Shown piece by piece: positions 14,668 to 26,945 of a stretch of 64,000 nt of DNA (positions are counted from its first letter, which is position 1; the number at the start of each line of letters is the position of its first letter). Below the pieces are notes generated by a model. It was not told the DNA's origin. It made no database searches and saw nothing but the letters and a program-made list of their open reading frames with translations. This DNA is from Skeletonema tropicum (Eukaryota; Bacillariophyta; Thalassiosirophyceae; Thalassiosirales; Thalassiosiraceae), in contig CM074127.1 in NCBI GenBank assembly GCA_037178625.1, positions 1 through 64,000 on the forward strand, written 5' to 3'. Both the position numbers and the translations under genes were made by a program.

Positions 14668-14874
14668 GGCGAGCGGGTGATTGGTTGGAACGATAGTGTA
14701 GTAGCCATGGTGCGGTGTTAGTTGTGTGTTGATGTTTTGGATCTTTTTGTGATGGTGCGACATCATCATTCACTCACCTTCTCAATCACTCACCAACACT
14801 CAACACCATCACAACCACAACGAACCATGCTAATAATGCTACTCGTACTCGTACCAACCAATCACCCACTCGCC
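14668..14874. repeat. Second dyad: palindromic region around unit position 250
   Basis: Positions 14668-14693 and 14849-14874 are inverted copies matching at 24 of 26 bases, including the exact 14-mer gggtgattggttgg and its complement. Symmetry continues inward: catggtgcgg near 14706 faces the complement of cgaaccatg near 14825. Outward, the tccagacagttgg block at 14565-14577 faces its complement at 15048-15060, with an indel of about 80 bp between. This places one axis near unit 250 and the other near unit 1250-1300, about half a monomer apart. Confidence 0.75.
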
Positions 14875-14924
14875 AGCGTAGCGTGCCAACAATTCATTGA
14901 TCTTACCTGATCTACGTTAAGTGT

Positions 14925-15510
14925 CTTCAGCGAAGCGTTTGATGAGTCCATACCAACCTTCTGCTCATCCAGTAAAGGAAGTGTCTTGTGTGAGGGCTGA
15001 GCGGTACGATAGCGAGGAACTCTATTGACTATGGATCTTCGTCCGTACCAACTGTCTGGAACTCATCCTTCCTTAGCGGTCGCTTTTTGAGATCTTCGAC
15101 CAATCAAGCTAGAATGAATCTCATCTGATCTACAGCAGTGTCTTGCAAGGGCCTTGGCCGAGCAGTGATCATCATGGTATCGCCGATCTATACAGCAGAG
15201 TATTTTGGAATCTCGCACGTAACAATAATTATTGTCATGGACGGTGCTGATCGTCTAGGAGTGTGTGATTATTGTATTAATTGATAGCGCTTGAGACGAG
15301 GATTCGAATGGTTGTGTCATTGTCATTGCTATCTATCTACGGAGGCCGAGCTGTGTTTATATTGGATGGATTTGGATTGTCGATCTGGATCTGGGGCCCA
15401 GTATTCAGTATTGTAGTCGGATTGTAGACCCCTCTCGAGTTGAGTCGATTGACAAAAGATCAATATTTGGCCTTGCAACTGCAACTAATCGATAGAGCGC
15501 AACGACAGCT
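14925..15510 (+). repeat. Left arm of the intra-monomer inverted repeat (reference copy)
   Basis: This segment is an imperfect reverse complement of 16130-16617. Matched blocks found by eye: 15078-15094 with 16444-16460 (17 of 17), 15048-15060 with 16478-16490 (13 of 13), 14925-14960 with 16572-16607 (30 of 36), 15266-15305 with 16316-16355 (33 of 40) and 15453-15472 with 16170-16189 (18 of 20). The blocks are colinear in opposite orientation, so this is one long diverged arm with indels. The arm occurs in every monomer. Its outer and inner limits are approximate. Confidence 0.85.
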
Positions 15511-15669
15511 TGCGAATACTGGTCGAATCGTATCAATCCGATGGAATGGAGAGGACAAGAGTTATGGATGGATTACTATTACTGAATCTGAATGGTCGGT
15601 GAGCAAAGAGGGGGGATAGTGTTTACGTTTACTTTGGTTACTTAGTTATATTCATATTACATTATTACT

Positions 15670-15920
15670 TGAATGTCCATGTCCATCTACCATCATCTAT
15701 CTCCTATCTCTCCAACCATACCATACCTCTCAATCTCAATATAATCCACCCACGTGTTGAGCATCCGACAAACAGCCCACCAAATGATGATCGGAATCCA
15801 TCATGGATGATTCGCCTTCGAAAGCCGTCATTAAGCTTAGCTTTCCTCCTCCTCCTCCGTTGCTGTTGCCGCCACCACTTCCTCTTCCACCAATCCCCCG
15901 TCTCATTGTTGATGAATGCC
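15670..15920 (+). other. Pyrimidine-rich core of the monomer (reference copy)
   Basis: The + strand here is strongly C/T-rich, for example the catctatctcctatctctcc stretch and five CCT units at 15844-15858, and it lies between the inverted arms near dyad axis 2. I found no convincing inverted symmetry inside it. Pyrimidine bias removes stop codons from several frames, producing overlapping ORFs on both strands: about 100 residues from a TTG on the + strand; 105 residues from an ATG and 120 from a TTG on the - strand. These ORFs are low in complexity (Arg, Gln, Gly and Ser runs), resemble no family I know, and are broken by indels in about a third of the copies. Confidence 0.7.
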
Positions 15921-16129
15921 TCTTGCGTTGATTCCGAAGTACAGATGCAGCATGACGAGCTGATATCCTGAGGTGGTTGTTTGTGTCTCCTCTCCGCTGA
16001 CGGATTGTTTGTGGAGGGCGTAGAGTTCGAGACGGTCGCGGTTGGGTCATCATAATTCAATTTCAATTCAATTCTTCGTCAATATCTTGGCTTCTCCCCG
16101 TCCAATGAAGACGATGAGTGTCGTTTTGG

Positions 16130-16617
16130 AAAGCTCTCATCTAGCTCTATCGATCGTTGATATTACCATGGCCAAATATCGATCTGTTGCCATCCAATCG
16201 ATCCGGTTAAAAACGGGGTAACAGTTAGAGCTCGGCCAAATCATCTGGCTTGACATAGATAATTCCACCAATAGAGTCCAAGTAATAATCCAATTTGACA
16301 CATTGACCACCGCTGGAATCGTCTCCTCAAGCTCTATCGATTAGTACCATAATCAGCATTACCACTGCCGCCGTCAAAATGTCAAGGCCCTCGCAAATAC
16401 TGTGAAGGACGGAGGCGAAGATCCACACTAATAATCACAGCTCGATCTCAAAAAGCGACCACTTTAATGCGGCGGGCTCCAGACAGTTGGCACCAGCGCA
16501 TCCAATAATAAACAGTGCTCGGGCAGGGGCCCTCGCCAAACACACTCCCTTCAATGCAGTGCCGTCAATGATAGGTTGGCACGGACGCATCCAACGCTGC
16601 GCTGAAGAACGTTAAAG
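16130..16617 (-). repeat. Right arm of the intra-monomer inverted repeat (crosses the unit phase point)
   Basis: Partner of the arm at 14925-15510, in opposite orientation. It crosses my arbitrary unit boundary at 16588, which shows that the boundary has no biological meaning. It contains gatctcaaaaagcgacc (16444-16460), the exact complement of the left arm. The copia element in copy 20 is inserted in this arm, 52 bp inward of that motif. Divergence of roughly 10-25 percent in the aligned blocks means the inversion is much older than the near-identical tandem copies. Confidence 0.85.
16477..16560 (+). repeat. Internal direct repeat, copy A (offset 154 bp)
   Basis: Shares tccagacagttggcac with 16632-16647 and continues with a similar order of motifs: atcca, aacag, gctcgg, ccctcgc, acacact, cctt. 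It is the same sequence family as the inverted arms, so each monomer holds at least three copies of this module, two direct and one inverted (about 14957-15060). Confidence 0.75.
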
Positions 16618-18654
16618 GAGGAGGAGTGTGATCCAGACAGTTGGCACATGGAAGATCCATAGTTAATTAACAGAGCTCGGCCCTCGCACAACACACTTCC
16701 TTTATCATCGATGTGTTCATGATTGGTTCATTGTGGCGAGCGGGTGATTGGTTGGAACGATAGTGTAGTAGCCATGGTGCGGTGTTAGTTGTGTGTTGAT
16801 GTTTTGGATCTTTTTGTGATGGTGCGACATCATCATTCACTCACCTTCTCAATCACTCACCAACACTCAACACCATCACAACCACAACGAACCATGCTAA
16901 TAATGCTACTCGTACTCGTACCAACCAATCACCCACTCGCCAGCGTAGCGTGCCAACAATTCATTGATCTTACCTGATCTACGTTAAGTGTCTTCAGCGA
17001 AGCGTTTGATGAGTCCATACCAACCTTCTGCTCATCCAGTAAAGGAAGTGTCTTGTGTGAGGGCTGAGCGGTACGATAGCGAGGAACTCTATTGACTATG
17101 GATCTTCGTCCGTACCAACTGTCTGGAACTCATCCTTCCTTAGCGGTCGCTTTTTGAGATCTTCGACCAATCAAGCTAGAATGAATCTCATCTGATCTAC
17201 AGCAGTGTCTTGCAAGGGCCTTGGCCGAGCAGTGATCATCATGGTATCGCCGATCTATACAGCAGAGTATTTTGGAATCTCGCACGTAACAATAATTATT
17301 GTCATGGACGGTGCTGATCGTCTAGGAGTGTGTGATTATTGTATTAATTGATAGCGCTTGAGACGAGGATTCGAATGGTTGTGTCATTGTCATTGCTATC
17401 TATCTACGGAGGCCGAGCTGTGTTTATATTGGATGGATTTGGATTGTCGATCTGGATCTGGGGCCCAGTATTCAGTATTGTAGTCGGATTGTAGACCCCT
17501 CTCGAGTTGAGTCGATTGACAAAAGATCAATATTTGGCCTTGCAACTGCAACTAATCGATAGAGCGCAACGACAGCTTGCGAATACTGGTCGAATCGTAT
17601 CAATCCGATGGAATGGAGAGGACAAGAGTTATGGATGGATTACTATTACTGAATCTGAATGGTCGGTGAGCAAAGAGGGGGGATAGTGTTTACGTTTACT
17701 TTGGTTACTTAGTTATATTCATATTACATTATTACTTGAATGTCCATGTCCATCTACCATCATCTATCTCCTATCTCTCCAACCATACCATACCTCTCAA
17801 TCTCAATATAATCCACCCACGTGTTGAGCATCCGACAAACAGCCCACCAAATGATGATCGGAATCCATCATGGATGATTCGCCTTCGAAAGCCGTCATTA
17901 AGCTTAGCTTTCCTCCTCCTCCTCCGTTGCTGTTGCCGCCACCACTTCCTCTTCCACCAATCCCCCGTCTCATTGTTGATGAATGCCTCTTGCGTTGATT
18001 CCGAAGTACAGATGCAGCATGACGAGCTGATATCCTGAGGTGGTTGTTTGTGTCTCCTCTCCGCTGACGGATTGTTTGTGGAGGGCGTAGAGTTCGAGAC
18101 GGTCGCGGTTGGGTCATCATAATTCAATTTCAATTCAATTCTTCGTCAATATCTTGGCTTCTCCCCGTCCAATGAAGACGATGAGTGTCGTTTTGGAAAG
18201 CTCTCATCTAGCTCTATCGATCGTTGATATTACCATGGCCAAATATCGATCTGTTGCCATCCAATCGATCCGGTTAAAAACGGGGTAACAGTTAGAGCTC
18301 GGCCAAATCATCTGGCTTGACATAGATAATTCCACCAATAGAGTCCAAGTAATAATCCAATTTGACACATTGACCACCGCTGGAATCGTCTCCTCAAGCT
18401 CTATCGATTAGTACCATAATCAGCATTACCACTGCCGCCGTCAAAATGTCAAGGCCCTCGCAAATACTGTGAAGGACGGAGGCGAAGATCCACACTAATA
18501 ATCACAGCTCGATCTCAAAAAGCGACCACTTTAATGCGGCGGGCTCCAGACAGTTGGCACCAGCGCATCCAATAATAAACAGTGCTCGGGCAGGGGCCCT
18601 CGCCAAACACACTCCCTTCAATGCAGTGCCGTCAATGATAGGTTGGCACGGACG
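16588..18654 (+). repeat. Monomer copy 9 (2067 bp)
   Basis: No difference from copy 8 found by eye. A consensus-type unit in the most uniform run of the array. Confidence 0.96.
16631..16710 (+). repeat. Internal direct repeat, copy B
   Basis: Second direct copy of the tccagacagttggcac module, starting 154 bp after copy A. Its closest relative may be the inverted module at about 14957-15060, which shares agatccatag and aacacacttccttta in reverse complement. Confidence 0.75.
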
Positions 18655-20721
18655 CATCCAACGCTGCGCTGAAGAACGTTAAAGGAGGAGGAGTGTGATC
18701 CAGACAGTTGGCACATGGAAGATCCATAGTTAATTAACAGAGCTCGGCCCTCGCACAACACACTTCCTTTATCATCGATGTGTTCATGATTGGTTCATTG
18801 TGGCGAGCGGGTGATTGGTTGGAACGATAGTGTAGTAGCCATGGTGCGGTGTTAGTTGTGTGTTGATGTTTTGGATCTTTTTGTGATGGTGCGACATCAT
18901 CATTCACTCACCTTCTCAATCACTCACCAACACTCAACACCATCACAACCACAACGAACCATGCTAATAATGCTACTCGTACTCGTACCAACCAATCACC
19001 CACTCGCCAGCGTAGCGTGCCAACAATTCATTGATCTTACCTGATCTACGTTAAGTGTCTTCAGCGAAGCGTTTGATGAGTCCATACCAACCTTCTGCTC
19101 ATCCAGTAAAGGAAGTGTCTTGTGTGAGGGCTGAGCGGTACGATAGCGAGGAACTCTATTGACTATGGATCTTCGTCCGTACCAACTGTCTGGAACTCAT
19201 CCTTCCTTAGCGGTCGCTTTTTGAGATCTTCGACCAATCAAGCTAGAATGAATCTCATCTGATCTACAGCAGTGTCTTGCAAGGGCCTTGGCCGAGCAGT
19301 GATCATCATGGTATCGCCGATCTATACAGCAGAGTATTTTGGAATCTCGCACGTAACAATAATTATTGTCATGGACGGTGCTGATCGTCTAGGAGTGTGT
19401 GATTATTGTATTAATTGATAGCGCTTGAGACGAGGATTCGAATGGTTGTGTCATTGTCATTGCTATCTATCTACGGAGGCCGAGCTGTGTTTATATTGGA
19501 TGGATTTGGATTGTCGATCTGGATCTGGGGCCCAGTATTCAGTATTGTAGTCGGATTGTAGACCCCTCTCGAGTTGAGTCGATTGACAAAAGATCAATAT
19601 TTGGCCTTGCAACTGCAACTAATCGATAGAGCGCAACGACAGCTTGCGAATACTGGTCGAATCGTATCAATCCGATGGAATGGAGAGGACAAGAGTTATG
19701 GATGGATTACTATTACTGAATCTGAATGGTCGGTGAGCAAAGAGGGGGGATAGTGTTTACGTTTACTTTGGTTACTTAGTTATATTCATATTACATTATT
19801 ACTTGAATGTCCATGTCCATCTACCATCATCTATCTCCTATCTCTCCAACCATACCATACCTCTCAATCTCAATATAATCCACCCACGTGTTGAGCATCC
19901 GACAAACAGCCCACCAAATGATGATCGGAATCCATCATGGATGATTCGCCTTCGAAAGCCGTCATTAAGCTTAGCTTTCCTCCTCCTCCTCCGTTGCTGT
20001 TGCCGCCACCACTTCCTCTTCCACCAATCCCCCGTCTCATTGTTGATGAATGCCTCTTGCGTTGATTCCGAAGTACAGATGCAGCATGACGAGCTGATAT
20101 CCTGAGGTGGTTGTTTGTGTCTCCTCTCCGCTGACGGATTGTTTGTGGAGGGCGTAGAGTTCGAGACGGTCGCGGTTGGGTCATCATAATTCAATTTCAA
20201 TTCAATTCTTCGTCAATATCTTGGCTTCTCCCCGTCCAATGAAGACGATGAGTGTCGTTTTGGAAAGCTCTCATCTAGCTCTATCGATCGTTGATATTAC
20301 CATGGCCAAATATCGATCTGTTGCCATCCAATCGATCCGGTTAAAAACGGGGTAACAGTTAGAGCTCGGCCAAATCATCTGGCTTGACATAGATAATTCC
20401 ACCAATAGAGTCCAAGTAATAATCCAATTTGACACATTGACCACCGCTGGAATCGTCTCCTCAAGCTCTATCGATTAGTACCATAATCAGCATTACCACT
20501 GCCGCCGTCAAAATGTCAAGGCCCTCGCAAATACTGTGAAGGACGGAGGCGAAGATCCACACTAATAATCACAGCTCGATCTCAAAAAGCGACCACTTTA
20601 ATGCGGCGGGCTCCAGACAGTTGGCACCAGCGCATCCAATAATAAACAGTGCTCGGGCAGGGGCCCTCGCCAAACACACTCCCTTCAATGCAGTGCCGTC
20701 AATGATAGGTTGGCACGGACG
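18655..20721 (+). repeat. Monomer copy 10 (2067 bp)
   Basis: No difference from copies 8 and 9 found by eye. Confidence 0.96.
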
Positions 20722-22793
20722 CATCCAACGCTGCGCTGAAGAACGTTAAAGGAGGAGGAGTGTGATCCAGACAGTTGGCACATGGAAGATCCATAGTTAA
20801 TTAACAGAGCTCGGCCCTCGCACAACACACTTCCTTTATCATCGATGTGTTCATGATTGGTTCATTGTGGCGAGCGGGTGATTGGTTGGAACGATAGTGT
20901 AGTAGCCATGGTGCGGTGTTAGTTGTGTGTTGATGTTTTGGATCTTTTTGTGATGGTGCGACATCATCATTCACTCACCTTCTCAATCACTCACCAACAC
21001 TCAACACCATCACAACCACAACGAACCATGCTAATAATGCTACTCGTACTCGTACCAACCAATCACCCACTCGCCAGCGTAGCGTGCCAACAATTCATTG
21101 ATCTTACCTGATCTACGTTAAGTGTCTTCAGCGAAGCGTTTGATGAGTCCATACCAACCTTCTGCTCATCCAGTAAAGGAAGTGTCTTGTGTGAGGGCTG
21201 AGCGGTACGATAGCGAGGAACTCTATTGACTATGGATCTTCGTCCGTACCAACTGTCTGGAACTCATCCTTCCTTAGCGGTCGCTTTTTGAGATCTTCGA
21301 CCAATCAAGCTAGAATGAATCTCATCTGATCTACAGCAGTGTCTTGCAAGGGCCTTGGCCGAGCAGTGATCATCATGGTATCGCCGATCTATACAGCAGA
21401 GTATTTTGGAATCTCGCACGTAACAATAATTATTGTCATGGACGGTGCTGATCGTCTAGGAGTGTGTGATTATTGTATTAATTGATAGCGCTTGAGACGA
21501 GGATTCGAATGGTTGTGTCATTGTCATTGCTATCTATCTACGGAGGCCGAGCTGTGTTTATATTGGATGGATTTGGATTGTCGATCTGGATCTGGGGCCC
21601 AGTATTCAGTATTGTAGTCGGATTCTAGACCCCTCTCGAGTTGAGTCGATTGACAAAAGATCAATATTTGGCCTTGCAACTGCAACTAATCGATAGAGCG
21701 CAACGACAGCTTGCGAATACTGGTCGAATCGTATCAATCCGATGGAATGGAGAGGACAAGAGTTATGGATGGATTACTATTACTGAATCTGAATGGTCGG
21801 TGAGCAAAGAGGGGGGATAGTGTTTACGTTTACTTTGGTTACTTAGTTATATTCATATTACATTATTACTTGAATGTCCATGTCCATCTACCATCATCTA
21901 TCTCCTATCTCTCCAACCATACCATACCTCTCAATCTCAATATAATCCACCCACGTGTTGAGCATCCGACAAACAGCCCACCAAATGATGATCGGAATCC
22001 ATCATGGATGATTCGCCTTCGAAAGCCGTCATTAAGCTTAGCTTTCCTCCTCCTCCTCCGTTGCTGTTGCCGCCACCACTTCCTCTTCCACCAATCCCCC
22101 GTCTCATTGTTGATGAATGCCTCTTGCGTTGATTCCGAAGTACAGATGCAGCATGACGAGCTGATATCCTGAGGTGGTTGTTTGTGTCTCCTCTCCGCTG
22201 ACGGATTGTTTGTGGAGGGCGTAGAGTTCGGAGACGGTCGCGGTTGGGTCATCATAATTCAATTTCAATTCAATTCTTCGTCAATATCTTGGCTTCTCCC
22301 CGTCCAATGAAGACGATGAGTGTCGTTTTGGAAAGCTCTCATCTAGCTCTATCGATCGTTGATATTACCATGGCCAAATATCGATCTGTTGCCATTCCAA
22401 TCGATCCGGTTAAAAACGGGGTAACAGTTAGAGCTCGGCCAAATCATCTGGCTTGACATAGATAATTCCACCAATAGAGTCCAAGTAATAATCCAATTTG
22501 ACACATTGACCACCGCTGGAATCGTCTCCTCAAGCTCTATCGATTAGTACCATAATCAGCATTACCACTGCCGCCGTCAAAATGTCAAGGCCCTCGCAAA
22601 TACTGTGAAGGACGGAGGCGAAGATCCACACTAATAATCACAGGCTCGATCTCAAAAAGCGACCACTTTAATGCGGCGGGCTCCAGGACAGTTGGCACCA
22701 GCGCATCCAATAATAAACAGTGCTCGGGCAGGGGCCCTTCGCCAAACACACTCCCTTCAATGCAGTGCCGTCAATGATAGGTTGGCACGGACG
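20722..22793 (+). repeat. Monomer copy 11 (2072 bp)
   Basis: Carries a mosaic of the two variant classes: the long form gtagtcgg followed by the G to C change of the short class (gattctagacc, about 21625). Five single-base insertions lie in the right third: gttcggagac, gccattccaa, acaggctcg, ccaggacag and cccttcgcc. Confidence 0.95.
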
Positions 22794-24874
22794 CATCCAA
22801 CGCTGCGCTGAAGAACGTTAAAGGAGGAGGAGTGTGATCCAGACAGACAGTTGGCACATGGAAGATCCATAGTTAATTAACAGAGCTCGGCCCTCGCACA
22901 ACACACTTCCTTTATCATCGATGTGTTCATGATTGGTTCATTGTGGCGAGCGGGTGATTGGTTGGAACGATAGTGTAGTAGCCATGGTGCGGTGTTAGTT
23001 GTGTGTTGATGTTTTGGATCTTTTTGTGATGGTGCGACATCATCATTCACTCACCTTCTCAATCACTCACCAACACTCAACACCATCACAACCACAACGA
23101 ACCATGCTAATAATGCTACTCGTACTCGTACCAACCAATCACCCACACTCGCCAGCGTAGCGTGCCAACAATTCATTGATCTTACCTGATCTACGTTAAG
23201 TGTCTTCAGCGAAGCGTTTGATGAGTCCATACCAACCTTCTGCTCATCCAGTAAAGGAAAAGTGTCTTGTGTGAGGGCTGAGCGGTACGATAGCGAGGAA
23301 CTCTATTGACTATGGATCTTCGTCCGTACCAACTGTCTGGAACTCATCCTTCCTTAGCGGTCGCTTTTTGAGATCTTCGACCAATCAAGCTAGAATGAAT
23401 CTCATCTGATCTACAGCAGTGTCTTGCAAGGGCCTTGGCCGAGCAGTGATCATCATGGTATCGCCGATCTATACAGCAGAGTATTTTGGAATCTCGCACG
23501 TAACAATAATTATTGTCATGGACGGTGCTGATCGTCTAGGAGTGTGTGATTATTGTATTAATTGATAGCGCTTGAGACGAGGATTCGAATGGTTGTGTCA
23601 TTGTCATTGCTATCTATCTACGGAGGCCGAGCTGTGTTTATATTGGATGGATTTGGATTGTCGATCTGGATCTGGGGCCCAGTATTCAGTATTGTAGTCG
23701 GATTGTAGACCCCTCTCGAGTTGAGTCGATTGACAAAAGATCAATATTTGGCCTTGCAACTGCAACTAATCGATAGAGCGCAACGACAGCTTGCGAATAC
23801 TGGTCGAATCGTATCAATCCGATGGAATGGAGAGGACAAGAGTTATGGATGGATTACTATTACTGAATCTGAATGGTCGGTGAGCAAAGAGGGGGGATAG
23901 TGTTTACGTTTACTTTGGTTACTTAGTTATATCATATTACATTATTACTTGAATGTCCATGTCCATCTACCATCATCTATCTTCCTATCTCTCCAACCAT
24001 ACCATACCTCTCAATCTCAATATAATCCACCCACGTGTTGAGCATCCGACAAACAGCCCACCAAATGATGATCGGAATCCATCATGGATGATTCGCCTTC
24101 GAAAAGCCGTCAATTAAGCTTAGCTTTCCTCCTCCTCCTCCGTTGCTGTTGCCGCCACCACTTCCTCTTCCACCAATCCCCCGTCTCATTGTTGATGAAT
24201 GCCTCTTGCGTTGATTCCGAAGTACAGATGCAGCATGACGAGCTGATATCCTGAGGTGGTTGTTTGTGTCTCCTCTCCGCTGACGGATTGTTTGTGGAGG
24301 GCGTAGAGTTCGAGACGGTCGCCGGTTGGGTCATCATAATTCAATTTCAATTCAATTCTTCGTCAATATCTTGGCTTCTCCCCGTCCAATGAAGACGATG
24401 AGTGTCGTTTTGGAAAGCTCTCATCTAGCTCTATCGATCGTTGATATTACCATGGCCAAATAATCGATCTGTTGCCATCCAATCGATCCGGTTAAAAACG
24501 GGGTAACAGTTAGAGCTCGGCCAAATCATCTGGCTTGACATAGATAATTCCACCAATAGAGTCCAAGTAATAATCCAATTTGACACATATGACCACCGCT
24601 GGAATCGTCTCCTCAAGCTCTATCGATTAGTACCATAATCAGCATTACCACTGCCGCCGTCAAAATGTCAAGGCCCTCGCAAATACTGTGAAGGACGGAG
24701 GCGAAGATCCACACTAATAATCACAGCTCGATCTCAAAAAGCGACCACTTTAATGCGGCGGGCTCCAGACAGTTGGCACCAGCGCAATCCAATAATAAAC
24801 AGTGCTCGGGCAGGGGCCCTCGCCAAACACACTCCCTTCAATGCAGTGCCGTCAATGATAGGTTGGCACGGACG
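22794..24874 (+). repeat. Monomer copy 12 (2081 bp)
   Basis: Net +14: ACAG duplication in cagacagacag, acccacactcg, ggaaaagtgtc, tatatcatatt (one T lost), atcttcctat, gaaaagccgtcaatt, tcgccggttg, aaataatcg, cacatatgacc and gcgcaatcc. The core small ORFs are disrupted. Confidence 0.95.
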
Positions 24875-26945
24875 CATCCAACGCTGCGCTGAAGAACGTT
24901 AAAGGAGGAGGAGTGTGATCCAGACAGTTGGCACATGGAAGATCCATAGTTAATTAACAGAGCTCGGCCCTCGCACAACACACTTCCTTTATCATCGATG
25001 TGTTCATGATTGGTTCATTGTGGCGAGCGGGTGATTGGTTGGAACGATAGTGTAGTAGCCATGGTGCGGTGTTAGTTGTGTGTTGATGTTTTGGATCTTT
25101 TTGTGTGATGGTGCGACATCATCATTCACTCACCTTCTCAATCACTCACCAACACTCAACACCATCACAACCACAACGAACCATGCTAATAATGCTACTC
25201 GTACTCGTACCAACCAATCACCCACTCGCCAGCGTAGCGTGCCAACAATTCATTGATCTTACCTGATCTACGTTAAGTGTCTTCAGCGAAGCGTTTGATG
25301 AGTCCATACCAACCTTCTGCCTCATCCAGTAAAGGAAGTGTCTTGTGTGAGGGCTGAGCGGTACGATAGCGAGGAACTCTATTGACTATGGATCTTCGTC
25401 CGTACCAACTGTCTGGAACTCATCCTTCCTTAGCGGTCGCTTTTTGAGATCTTCGACCAATCAAGCTAGAATGAATCTCATCTGATCTACAGCAGTGTCT
25501 TGCAAGGGCCTTGGCCGAGCAGTGATCATCATGGTATCGCCGATCTATACAGCAGAGTATTTTGGAATCTCGCACGTAACAATAATTATTGTCATGGACG
25601 GTGCTGATCGTCTAGGAGTGTGTGATTATTGTATTAATTGATAGCGCTTGAGACGAGGATTCGAATGGTTGTGTCATTGTCATTGCTATCTATCTACGGA
25701 GGCCGAGCTGTGTTTATATTGGATGGATTTGGATTGTCGATCTGGATCTGGGGCCCAGTATTCAGTATTGTAGTCGGATTGTAGACCCCTCTCGAGTTGA
25801 GTCGATTGACAAAAGATCAATATTTGGCCTTGCAACTGCAACTAATCGATAGAGCGCAACGACAGCTTGCGAATACTGGTCGAATCGTATCAATCCGATG
25901 GAATGGAGAGGACAAGAGTTATGGATGGATTACTATTACTGAATCTGAATGGTCGGTGAGCAAAGAGGGGGGATAGTGTTTACGTTTACTTTGGTTACTT
26001 AGTTATATTCATATTACATTATTACTTGAATGTCCATGTCCATCTACCATCATCTATCTCCTATCTCTCCAACCATACCATACTCTCTCAATCTCAATAT
26101 AATCCACCCACGTGTTGAGCATCCGACAAACAGCCCACCAAATGATGATCGGAATCCATCATGGATGATTCGCCTTCGAAAGCCGTCATTAAGCTTAGCT
26201 TTCCTCCTCCTCCTCCGTTGCTGTTGCCGCCACCACTTCCTCTTCCACCAATCCCCCGTCTCATTGTTGATGAATGCCTCTTGCGTTGATTCCGAAGTAC
26301 AGATGCAGCATGACGAGCTGATATCCTGAGGTGGTTGTTTGTGTCTCCTCTCCGCTGACGGATTGTTTGTGGAGGGCGTAGAGTTCGAGACGGTCGCGGT
26401 TGGGTCATCATAATTCAATTTCAATTCAATTCTTCGTCAATATCTTGGCTTCTCCCCGTCCAATGAAGACGATGAGTGTCGTTTTGGAAAGCTCTCATCT
26501 AGCTCTATCGATCGTTGATATTACCATGGCCAAATATCGATCTGTTGCCATCCAATCGATCCGGTTAAAAACGGGGTAACAGTTAGAGCTCGGCCAAATC
26601 ATCTGGCTTGACATAGATAATTCCACCAATAGAGTCCAAGTAATAATCCAATTTGACACATTGACCACCGCTGGAATCGTCTCCTCAAGCTCTATCGATT
26701 AGTACCATAATCAGCATTACCACTGCCGCCGTCAAAATGTCAAGGCCCTCGCAAATACTGTGAAGGACGGAGGCGAAGATCCACACTAATAATCACAGCT
26801 CGATCTCAAAAAGCGACCACTTTAATGCGGCGGGCTCCAGACAGTTGGCACCAGCGCATCCAATAATAAACAGTGCTCGGGCAGGGGCCCTCGCCAAACA
26901 CACTCCCTTCAATGCAGTGCCGTCAATGATAGGTTGGCACGGACG
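24875..26945 (+). repeat. Monomer copy 13 (2071 bp)
   Basis: Net +4: TG duplication in tttttgtgtgatgg, one extra C in ttctgcctcatc, and one extra base in ccatactctctc. Long variant, gcgcaacg. Confidence 0.95.

Larger units (their letters stand above)
14521..16587 (+). repeat. Monomer copy 8 (2067 bp), reference copy
   Basis: Consensus copy, used here as the coordinate reference (unit position = position minus 14520). Copies 9 and 10 read identically base for base on inspection. It has the long variant gtagtcggattg at 15412-15423 and gcgcaacg at about 15498. The sub-structure entries below are placed on this copy. Confidence 0.96.

Noticed and set aside
14722..14910. 62-residue + strand ORF near dyad axis 1
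   Set aside because: Starts at TTG, is His/Thr/Gln low complexity, and lies in a palindromic CA-rich stretch.
15296..15312. tRNA-like B-box (ggattcgaatgg)
   Set aside because: The TTCGAAT core is present, but the flanking five bases on each side cannot pair into a T-stem and no cloverleaf is visible.
15736..16053. 105-residue ATG-started antisense ORF in most monomers
   Set aside because: Low-complexity Arg/Gln/Gly-rich product, overlapped by two other open frames in a pyrimidine-biased stretch, broken by indels in about a third of the copies, with no recognisable domain. Conservation merely reflects near-identical monomers.
15704..16066. 120-residue antisense ORF and 100-residue + strand ORF of the core
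   Set aside because: Both open at TTG, which is not a normal start in eukaryotes, and they lie in the same compositionally biased region as the 105-residue ORF.
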